This document shows, in pieces, positions 45,619-52,356 of a stretch of 64,000 nt of DNA; positions within the stretch are counted from its first letter, which is position 1, and every line of letters begins with the position of its first letter. The stretch comes from UBA4416 sp943362175 (GTDB lineage: Bacteria > Bacteroidota > Bacteroidia > B-17B0 > Aurantibacillaceae). Where the stretch lies: NCBI GenBank assembly GCA_943362175.1, contig CALRIU020000002.1:186001-250000 (forward strand), given 5' to 3'. The position numbers and the translations under genes are program-made. The notes under the pieces were generated by a model. The model was given only the letters and a program-made list of their open reading frames with translations, was not told where the DNA came from and did not search any database.

Positions 45619-46205
45619 CAGGTAAAATATTCAAAAGTAATATCGTTATTCTCATTTTTTACATTTCCAATCTGCCTGGCCGGTATGCCTGCTATGATCG
45701 CATTATCAGGAAAGGATTTGTTTACAAAACTATGGGCCGCTACTAAAACACCTCTCCCTAAATTTACGCCCCTGGCAATGATGGAATGCGGAGCAATATA
45801 AGTATTATCGCCAATAGAGACGGGGCTTCTTTCTATGGGAGCGCTATTTCCCGAAAGTGTCGCTTTGACATTATCATGTGTGTAAATATGAACGCCGGCA
45901 GAAACCGTACAGTTATTTCCAATGGTTAAACCACCTGAGCCATCCAGGATAGTAAACATCCCTATCCAGCAGTTTTCACCTACAGTAACCTCACCGATAA
46001 CATAACTGGAGTCATAAATGTTTGTTCCTTTTCCAAAGCCCAGCCTTTCCGCCCTCTCCCACCGGTCATTGATATGATCAGGCAAAGGCAATGAACGATT
46101 ATACATCTCACGGAATCTGGACTCAAGGTTGACATTTAACTCATTTAGCTGAGTATAATGAGCCAACAGATCCGGATGACTGCTTAGTTCTTTTTTCTTA
46201 TCCAT
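45618..46205 (-). CDS. hexapeptide-repeat (left-handed beta helix) acyltransferase
   Basis: 195 residues. From about residue 70 hexapeptide repeats dominate (IGEVTVGENCWIG, GGLTIGNNCTVSAGVHIYTHD, PVSIGDNTYIAPHSIIARGVNLGRGVLVAAHSFV), ending in AGIPARQIG, typical of cytoplasmic sugar O- or N-acetyltransferases that form trimers and use acetyl-CoA. The His in IYTHD is a candidate catalytic residue. It overlaps the upstream epimerase gene by 8 bases and the downstream amidotransferase by one. N-acetylation of an amino sugar made by the neighbouring aminotransferase at 47148 is a reasonable guess, and would feed the WbpG-type step. Confidence 0.88.
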   Translation of the reverse strand: MDKKKELSSHPDLLAHYTQLNELNVNLESRFREMYNRSLPLPDHINDRWERAERLGFGKGTNIYDSSYVIGEVTVGENCWIGMFTILDGSGGLTIGNNCTVSAGVHIYTHDNVKATLSGNSAPIERSPVSIGDNTYIAPHSIIARGVNLGRGVLVAAHSFVNKSFPDNAIIAGIPARQIGNVKNENNDITFEYFT

Positions 46206-47151
46206 TTTGTTTCATCCACTCTGCCGTTTTTAAAACTCCTTCCTCCAAATCTACCTGAGCTTTAAAATCCAGTACCTCTTTTGTTTTTTCCACACTCGGG
46301 ATTCGGATAGCTATGTCTGCGGATAAGGGCGGATCAAAAACAATTTTAGAATCGGATTTTAAGACCCTGCAAACTAACTGGGCTAATCCAAGAATAGTAA
46401 TCACCGCGCGGGCATTGCCGATATTAAAGCTTTCACCGACCGCCTTCGGATTTTCGACACAACGTATCAGGCAATCCACAAAATCATCTACAAAGCACCA
46501 GGCCCTGATCTGCGATCCGTCACCATCAATGTGGATTTCTTCGTTCTTCAAAGCCTTTTTAATAAAAATCTGTATGGCTCCCTCTCCTGTTTGCCCCGGG
46601 CCATATACATTAAAAGGCCTCACCGTGACAACAGGTAGCTGATATTGTTTAAAATAAGCGTGCGCCAGATGCTCTCCTGCCAGCTTACTAACGGCGTATG
46701 TCCAGCGCGCTTCGCCCGCACTTCCGGAAACAGTCTGATCACTTTCAGAAGATTTAAATGCCATAGAACCGAAAACTTCAGACGTTGAAAAATCTATAAA
46801 CCGGTCTTTAATGCCGTTAATCCTGGCAGCCTCCAGAGCATTGGCCGTACCGATCATATTTACCTGCATGGTACGCACCGGCGATTTTATAACCGTATCG
46901 ATACCGGCGATACCGGCTGCATGAATCACAATGTCGCTTCCCTTCATGGCTTCGGTCAGTGCAGCCAGGTCCAATACATCTCCTTTCACTATCCTAAGAT
47001 TAGGATGACCTGCTACACTGCTGGTAGTTAAAGTATCTCTGTGATAATTATCATAAACAATAATTTTATTGTTATTGATATAATGTTTGATAAGCGTATT
47101 GGCAATAAAGCCTGCGCCACCTGTAATAAAAATCGTCTTATTGTTAATCAT
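46198..47151 (-). CDS. NAD-dependent epimerase/dehydratase (extended SDR)
   Basis: 317 residues. The NAD-binding motif FITGGAGFIANTL lies at the N terminus, the catalytic Ser at FSTSEVFGS and YxxxK at YAVSKLAGEH. NVYGPGQTGEGAIQIFI and WCFVDDFVDCLIRCV are typical extended-SDR motifs. It makes a modified sugar nucleotide, most likely 4-keto or epimerised, used by the aminotransferase upstream (4-base overlap). Together with the acetyltransferase downstream the trio looks like an amino-sugar branch. Precise reaction unknown. Confidence 0.9.
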   Translation of the reverse strand: MINNKTIFITGGAGFIANTLIKHYINNNKIIVYDNYHRDTLTTSSVAGHPNLRIVKGDVLDLAALTEAMKGSDIVIHAAGIAGIDTVIKSPVRTMQVNMIGTANALEAARINGIKDRFIDFSTSEVFGSMAFKSSESDQTVSGSAGEARWTYAVSKLAGEHLAHAYFKQYQLPVVTVRPFNVYGPGQTGEGAIQIFIKKALKNEEIHIDGDGSQIRAWCFVDDFVDCLIRCVENPKAVGESFNIGNARAVITILGLAQLVCRVLKSDSKIVFDPPLSADIAIRIPSVEKTKEVLDFKAQVDLEEGVLKTAEWMKQNG

Positions 47152-48257
47152 CGTATTAAGTTATTTAATGTTTCTGTGATATAATGTATCTGTTGTTCGC
47201 TCACGAGGTCGTATATCGGCAAAGCAAGACCCTGCTGATAGGCCAGCAGGGCGTTTGGATAAAGTGCTTCGCAGTCATAACGATACTTGTTCCTGAAAGA
47301 GCTCATTGCCGGCATACACTGAGCTCCATAATTTGTACCGATATGTTTCTCTTTCAGCCTGATGATCAATTCATCCCTGTCAACAGATTTGTCAAGCAAC
47401 ACGTGATAGGTCTGCCAGGTATGTTGTGTATACTCGGGCACAAACGGCAGCTGGATTCTGTCTGAGACGATTCCTTTATCATAGATTGTCGCCAGCGTAT
47501 TTTTATAGCGGATACTCTCTTCCAGGCGGCTCATTTGCGAACACACCAATGCGGCCTGAAAATCAGTCATTCTGTAATTAAATCCAAAATCGGTAAAATC
47601 CATTTTACCGTTTATGATCTCTGTTCCATGATTCCGGAGCAATTTGATCTTTTTATCGTAAGATTCGTTATTTGTAATCAGCACACCGCCTTCTCCACTG
47701 CTGATAGCCTTACGTGGATGCAGAGAAAAAGATCCGAAGTGGCCAAAGCTGCCAACATGTTTATTTTCATACATGGCGCCTAAAGCGCAGGCCGCATCCT
47801 CTATAACAAACAACCGATACGCGTTGGCTATCTTCATTACCGAGGCGATATCGCAGGCAAGCCCGAATTCATGAACCGGAATAATAGCTTTGGTTCTTGG
47901 CGTAATAGCAGCTTCGATCTTTGTAACATCAATATTAAATGTTCTGAGATCAATGTCTACAAAAACCGGCCTGGCACCTACCAGCTCAACTACATTTGCT
48001 GTAGCCATGTATGAAAATGCCGGAACAATAACCTCATCACCTGCCTTTATTCCCAGTGAAACCAGCGCCAGGTGCAAAGTGGCGGTGCCATTACTCAATG
48101 CACTGGCAAAAGTCGCAGAGGACAGCTGAATAAATTTACCTTCAAGCTCTTCTACATATTTTCCCTGAACAAGCATTCCGCTTCGTAAAACATCGCTTAC
48201 CAGAGCAATGTCCTTTTCAATAATATTTGGCCTGGCCAGTGGAATAAATGTATTCAT
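47148..48257 (-). CDS. DegT/DnrJ/EryC1/StrS family PLP sugar aminotransferase
   Basis: 369 residues. Start IPLARPNIIEKDI and SNGTATLHLAL are usual for the family; GDEVIVPAFSYMATANVV, VIEDAACALGA and the PLP lysine at about 183 in SLHPRKAISSGEGG are visible, then RNHG and YRMTDFQAAL. It transfers an amino group to a 3- or 4-keto sugar nucleotide. It is coupled to the epimerase gene (4-base overlap) and lies 3 bases after the ABC ATPase gene. It is a different subfamily from the WecE-type enzyme at 26913, so two distinct amino sugars are likely made. Confidence 0.94.
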   Translation of the reverse strand: MNTFIPLARPNIIEKDIALVSDVLRSGMLVQGKYVEELEGKFIQLSSATFASALSNGTATLHLALVSLGIKAGDEVIVPAFSYMATANVVELVGARPVFVDIDLRTFNIDVTKIEAAITPRTKAIIPVHEFGLACDIASVMKIANAYRLFVIEDAACALGAMYENKHVGSFGHFGSFSLHPRKAISSGEGGVLITNNESYDKKIKLLRNHGTEIINGKMDFTDFGFNYRMTDFQAALVCSQMSRLEESIRYKNTLATIYDKGIVSDRIQLPFVPEYTQHTWQTYHVLLDKSVDRDELIIRLKEKHIGTNYGAQCMPAMSSFRNKYRYDCEALYPNALLAYQQGLALPIYDLVSEQQIHYITETLNNLIR

Positions 48258-48260
48258 ATC

Positions 48261-49541
48261 TTATTGGGTAATATGCCATTTGGTGTTTGGGCGGTAATAG
48301 CCTAATTTAAAATCATAGATCAATCCTTTCTGATTATCTTTTGCGACATTCAAAACATTAATTTCAAAGACATGCTCCAGATAATCGAGCGTGATCCCAT
48401 CGCTCAGATGCACACCCAGGTTGATGAAATATTTTCCGGGCTGGAGTTTATTTTCCATTTCAAGATGTATACTCACGATCCCCTTCCGGATATTAACAAA
48501 GCCTCCATCATAAATATTCATGGTATTTAAGATCTCAATACCGTCTGCGCTTACAATCCTGGCATCAAACAATACATTCTCAAGATCGCTCAGAAACTCT
48601 ATCTTACCTTTGATAACAATATTATGATTGAAAAAAATACTATTCCCGTTTACAAACTCCGGATTTTCTATCTGTACTTCCTTAAAATACACAATACCGG
48701 TATTTATTGTTCTATGCACATCTTCAATCGTACCATTGTTCGCCCCTGTATTAAGGCCTGATAAATAACAGGAGATGCTGTCGGAAATACTCCCCTGAAA
48801 AATAACAGCTCCGTTTTGCATAACCATTCCGCTTTTGCACAGGGCTTTCATAGATGCCATGTTATGGCTTACAAAAAGCACTGTTCTGCCCTGCCCGGCT
48901 ACGTCTTTCATTTTCCCCAGGCATTTTTCCTGAAACTCAATATCCCCTACAGCAAGGACCTCGTCAATAATTAAAATATCAGGATCAAGGTGAGCTGATA
49001 CTGCAAAAGCTAACCTGACATACATTCCGGAGGAATACCGTTTTACAGGTGTATCAATATAAGCAGCTACTCCACTGAAATCAACAATTTCATCGAACTG
49101 CCTTTTAATTTCTGCTTTGGTCATCCCCAGTATGGCACCATTCAGATATATATTTTCGCGGCCACTCAGATCGGGATGAAACCCGGTTCCTACTTCCAAA
49201 AGGCTGGCAATTCGTCCCCTCACTTTGTATTCGCCTTCCGTAGGAAGCGTGGTTCTTGAAAGAATTTTAAGCAACGTCGATTTTCCTGCCCCGTTTTTAC
49301 CAATAATGCCTAGAATATCGCCTTGATTTACTTTTAAATTAACATTCCTAAGCGCCCATACGTATTCCGAATCTCCTTTTTTAGAACGGTCATTCGCCTC
49401 TCCGATTTTCAAAAAAGGATCTTCTTTGCCCCTTATTCTATATAGCATACGCTTCAGGTCATCAGACATTGTGCCTGTGCCCACTTGTCCCAAACGGTAC
49501 TGTTTTCCTAAACCATTTATTTCAATTACTGTTCTCGCCAT
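48261..49541 (-). CDS. polysaccharide ABC transporter ATP-binding protein with C-terminal Wzt-like domain
   Basis: The start was chosen at the ATG at 49541 (MARTVIEINGLGKQYRLG), which gives a 426-residue protein and a one-base gap to the permease; the longer open frame adds 15 residues overlapping the permease gene. Walker A GKNGAGKST is at about 79-87, the signature YSSGMYVRLAFA at about 167-178, Walker B ILIIDEVLAVGD at about 188-199. The last 150 residues form a beta-rich domain like the Wzt C-terminal carbohydrate-binding domain that recognises the chain end of O antigens. With the permease it exports the finished lipid-linked polymer across the inner membrane. Confidence 0.93.
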   Translation of the reverse strand: MARTVIEINGLGKQYRLGQVGTGTMSDDLKRMLYRIRGKEDPFLKIGEANDRSKKGDSEYVWALRNVNLKVNQGDILGIIGKNGAGKSTLLKILSRTTLPTEGEYKVRGRIASLLEVGTGFHPDLSGRENIYLNGAILGMTKAEIKRQFDEIVDFSGVAAYIDTPVKRYSSGMYVRLAFAVSAHLDPDILIIDEVLAVGDIEFQEKCLGKMKDVAGQGRTVLFVSHNMASMKALCKSGMVMQNGAVIFQGSISDSISCYLSGLNTGANNGTIEDVHRTINTGIVYFKEVQIENPEFVNGNSIFFNHNIVIKGKIEFLSDLENVLFDARIVSADGIEILNTMNIYDGGFVNIRKGIVSIHLEMENKLQPGKYFINLGVHLSDGITLDYLEHVFEINVLNVAKDNQKGLIYDFKLGYYRPNTKWHITQ

Positions 49542-49542
49542 A

Positions 49543-50397
49543 TTAAACCGTATCCATAAATGTTTTTTCCGTTTTATTAAAAACAACCACTGATATTAAA
49601 AACAAAATAAGAGTAAAACCTGCACTCAGCGCTATATGCTCAAAAGATAAATTGCCAACTCCTAAGAACATATATTTAATACTTTCGATTAAGGGCACAA
49701 TTGGGTTGAACATCAATATTTCCCTTGCAAGCCCTGAGGCCGGCAAAGCAAGCACCACACAGCTGGCATACATCAGAAACTGAACGAAAAAGCCAACCAG
49801 GAAATTAAAATCCCTGTATTTTGTAGTGATAGATGTAATAATTAAGCCAATACTTGAGCCCATAATTCCCAAAATAATGATTACCAAAGGGAGTAATACA
49901 AATGCCTTGGGATGAACAACAAAAGAGTGCTCCCTCATTATAAAATAAATCCATACGGCTATAAAAATAACAAACTGCACACCAAGCCTCACGATGTTGG
50001 AAATCATCATAGAGAAAGGCATCACCAGCCTTGGAAAATAAACCTTTCCGAATATCGACGCGTTGGAAGAAAATGTATTGGCATTTTTGTTAATGCTGTC
50101 GGCAAAATAATTCCAAAACGTAAGACCGGTGAGATAATATAAAAAAGCCGGAATCCCCTGGGTTTGTATATTCGCAATCTTAGAAAACGTGATGGTGAAC
50201 ATAATGGTTGTCACCAGTGGTTGCATAATAATCCATACAGGACCCAACAGCGTTTGCTTGTAAACCGTTACCAGATCACGCTTTACCAAAAGCATAATCA
50301 GATCTTTGTACGCCCACACTTCTCTGAAATTAAGTGCAAACAGACTTACTTTCGGTTTTACAATCAGATCCCAGTCTTCGTTTATCTCGTCTGCCAT
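49543..50397 (-). CDS. polysaccharide ABC transporter permease (Wzm/TagG type)
   Basis: 284 residues with six hydrophobic segments (from FTITFSKIANIQTQGIPAFLYYLTGLTFWNYF to IALSAGFTLILFLISVVVF). The N-terminal segment has LLVKRDLVTVYKQTLLGPVWIIMQPL, the cytoplasmic coupling-helix region of ABC-2-type polysaccharide exporters. With the ATPase gene one base downstream it forms a Wzm/Wzt-type exporter. It follows the hisF2-like gene by 2 bases. This implies ABC-dependent export; no Wzx flippase or Wzy polymerase was found in the window. Confidence 0.94.
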   Translation of the reverse strand: MADEINEDWDLIVKPKVSLFALNFREVWAYKDLIMLLVKRDLVTVYKQTLLGPVWIIMQPLVTTIMFTITFSKIANIQTQGIPAFLYYLTGLTFWNYFADSINKNANTFSSNASIFGKVYFPRLVMPFSMMISNIVRLGVQFVIFIAVWIYFIMREHSFVVHPKAFVLLPLVIIILGIMGSSIGLIITSITTKYRDFNFLVGFFVQFLMYASCVVLALPASGLAREILMFNPIVPLIESIKYMFLGVGNLSFEHIALSAGFTLILFLISVVVFNKTEKTFMDTV

Positions 50398-50399
50398 TG

Positions 50400-51155
50400 T
50401 TATTCTTCGATTATGCTTTCTCTTACAGGAAAATTGATCAATACCCCCATGCCTTTTTTGCTATACACGGCCATGCTTCCTATTGCTGCCGCGTTGGCGT
50501 TGGTTTCATATAATACTTTTTTAAGATCGGCAATGCTGCCACAGCCACCGCAGGCAATCACCGGGATGTCCACATGATTGAGAATCTGTGCCGTCACCTC
50601 GTAGTCGTACCCTTCCCAGGTACCATCATTATCCACACTATACAGCATCAGCTCTCCTACACCTAAATCTGTTGCCAGGTAAGAGGCGTAATCCAGCAGG
50701 TTGTACTTTATTTTATGTCCTGCATACGAGTATGGACTTTTGGATCCGAACATCGGTTTTTTGAAATCAATGCAGGCCACTACTGCCTGAGCGCCATAGT
50801 GTGTCACTACTTTTCTGATCACTTCCGGGTTTTCCTGGATGAGTGAGTTCACGACCACCTTTTCTACGCCCAGCGTATAGAGCTTGGCAAAATCATCGAA
50901 AGTTTTGACTCCGCCGCCATAAGCAAAAGGCATAAAAGCCTCGCTTGCCATGTCGGCAATCTTGTCGAAGTTGGGTTTGCGCTTTTGCTTCGAGGCAGTA
51001 ATGTCGATCAGGATGAGCTCGTCCACTTCCTTGTCGTTATAGATTTTGATCGCGTTGATGGGATCACCGATATAGGAAGGATGCTTGAACTTTACCGTTT
51101 TCACCAGTCCGTTTCCGTCGTAGAGTAAGCAGGGTATGATGCGTTTCAGTGCCAT
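50400..51155 (-). CDS. HisF2-like protein for acetamidino sugar modification
   Basis: 251 residues, TIM-barrel homologous to the HisF cyclase: IIPCLLYDG start, DELILIDITASK, MPFAYGGGVKTFDDF, CIDFKK and VIACGGCGSIADLKK. It matches the polysaccharide-locus subfamily (AglZ/HisF2, WbuY-like) rather than histidine biosynthesis, where neighbours would be other his genes. It is thought to deliver ammonia from HisH2 to the WbpG-type amidotransferase. It shares one base with the upstream hisH2 gene. Two WbpG-like genes are in the locus but only one HisF2/HisH2 pair, so the pair may serve both. Confidence 0.92.
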   Translation of the reverse strand: MALKRIIPCLLYDGNGLVKTVKFKHPSYIGDPINAIKIYNDKEVDELILIDITASKQKRKPNFDKIADMASEAFMPFAYGGGVKTFDDFAKLYTLGVEKVVVNSLIQENPEVIRKVVTHYGAQAVVACIDFKKPMFGSKSPYSYAGHKIKYNLLDYASYLATDLGVGELMLYSVDNDGTWEGYDYEVTAQILNHVDIPVIACGGCGSIADLKKVLYETNANAAAIGSMAVYSKKGMGVLINFPVRESIIEE

Positions 51156-51766
51156 TATAATTTTGCAAAATTTTCGAACACCTTCATCCCGAATTTCAAA
51201 CTCTTTTCAGGATGGAACTGGGCACCGTAAATATTATCTTTATGAACCATGCAGGTAAACTCATGCCCGAATTTGGAGGTAGCCAGCGATTGGTTTTCAT
51301 CGAAGCATTTCACATAGTACGAATGCACGAAATAAAAGCGGTTCCGGCTCTCCGTATCCACCAGCTTATTAGCGCGGTTCACGTGGATATAATCCCAGCC
51401 CATGTGCGGCACTTTGAGTTTCAAGGCGGGATCTAAATTGAATTTTACCGTTTCCGCATCTATCCAGCCGAGTCCGGGCTTCACGCCTTCTTCGCTGCGT
51501 TTGGTAAGGAGCTGCATGCCCAGGCAGATTCCCAGGATCGGTGTTTTCTCTTCCAGTACTTTTTTGTTGAGCACCGGTACCAGGCCCGATTGTTCGAGCT
51601 GGCTCATGCCGGCATCAAACGCGCCGACACCCGGCAGCAGAAGCTTGGCCGCAGCAGCAATCTCTTCGGGGTTACCCGACACCTTTACATCCCTGACACC
51701 TATTTTCCTGAACATATTAAGCACAGATGCCAGGTTGCCGATGCCGTAATCTATAATGACGATCAT
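51155..51766 (-). CDS. HisH2-like glutamine amidotransferase
   Basis: 203 residues, class I glutaminase. The nucleophile elbow GICLGMQ has C81; the triad His and Glu are H185 and E187 in GAQFHPEKS; the oxyanion loop is LLLPGVGAF. It hydrolyses glutamine to give ammonia, channelled through the HisF2 protein. It is encoded directly upstream of hisF2 (one shared base) and one base downstream of the upxY-like gene, placing the ammonia supply at the head of the operon. Other his genes are absent, which supports the polysaccharide subtype. Confidence 0.94.
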   Translation of the reverse strand: MIVIIDYGIGNLASVLNMFRKIGVRDVKVSGNPEEIAAAAKLLLPGVGAFDAGMSQLEQSGLVPVLNKKVLEEKTPILGICLGMQLLTKRSEEGVKPGLGWIDAETVKFNLDPALKLKVPHMGWDYIHVNRANKLVDTESRNRFYFVHSYYVKCFDENQSLATSKFGHEFTCMVHKDNIYGAQFHPEKSLKFGMKVFENFAKL

Positions 51767-51767
51767 G

Positions 51768-52277
51768 TTAGTTTGCTTTTGTTGGCGTTTTCCTGATCTT
51801 CAGGATCTGCTTCGGAACTTTTACTTTAATGGATTGCCGGATACTATCCAGCTCTATTTGCAGATATTCCTCGTTCTGGATCTGCACGACTCTTCCCACA
51901 AGCCCTTTCAGATGCCCCTGGCTGATCTCCACTTCATCATGAAGCTTGAACGACCCGGCTTCATCCGACACATCAAAGCCCGTCAGCTCAATGGATTTCA
52001 AAATATCTATTTCCCTTTGCGGGATCACCGCTTCTTTTCCCTCAAATTTGATAAAGCCCATCACCGCAGCGTTGTTCAGAATCTTTTCCTTATCCATAAG
52101 ATCTGCCTTTACGAACACATAACCGCTGATCATCGGAAAGTCTACCCACTTCTTGCGATCGCTCCATTGTTGCAGTCTTTTTACTACCGGCGAATAGGCA
52201 TGAATGTTCTTATCAAGCAGCTTTTGAACTACTTTTTTCTCATGCCTCACATTCACATATACCACATACCAGTTCAT
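51768..52277 (-). CDS. UpxY-type transcription antiterminator (NusG paralogue)
   Basis: 169 residues. The NGN domain starts with WYVVYVNVRHEKKVVQKLL and continues FPMISGYVFVKADLMD; the C-terminal KOW-like domain has LHDEVEISQGHLKGLVGRVVQIQNEEYLQIEL. In Bacteroides, UpxY proteins encoded first in capsule loci bind RNA polymerase at the leader and let it transcribe the long operon. Here the gene is the first after the terminator-like hairpin of the BY-kinase gene and before about 20 polysaccharide genes, as expected. It starts only 70 bases after the kinase stop. Confidence 0.9.
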   Translation of the reverse strand: MNWYVVYVNVRHEKKVVQKLLDKNIHAYSPVVKRLQQWSDRKKWVDFPMISGYVFVKADLMDKEKILNNAAVMGFIKFEGKEAVIPQREIDILKSIELTGFDVSDEAGSFKLHDEVEISQGHLKGLVGRVVQIQNEEYLQIELDSIRQSIKVKVPKQILKIRKTPTKAN

Positions 52278-52282
52278 TTTGC

Positions 52283-52316
52283 AAAAAACAGCTTCGCCAC
52301 CTCAGTCACAGCTGAG
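52283..52316 (-). promoter_or_regulatory. possible attenuator-like leader of upxY-type gene
   Basis: On the minus strand, CTCAG (52316-52312) can pair with CTGAG (52305-52301). Alternatively CAGCT (52314-52310) can pair with AGCTG (52293-52289), directly followed by six T (52288-52283). The two stems share bases and exclude each other, as in an attenuator. Stems are only 5 bp, so this is tentative. Confidence 0.35.
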
Positions 52317-52322
52317 AACATG

Positions 52323-52356
52323 AAAAATCCTGAAACTATGATCCGTTTCAGGATTT
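52323..52356 (-). terminator. terminator-like hairpin after the BY-kinase gene
   Basis: A 12-bp stem (52325-52336 with 52345-52356, core ATCCTGAAAC) and an 8-base loop, with a T5 run (52327-52323) at the leftward end. It overlaps the kinase stop codon at 52348. It should reduce readthrough into the upxY-like operon unless antitermination occurs. Confidence 0.65.

Noticed and set aside
50400..51766. Histidine biosynthesis genes hisF and hisH
   Set aside because: No other his genes are present and the neighbours are polysaccharide genes with two WbpG-like enzymes, so these are the HisF2/HisH2 type.
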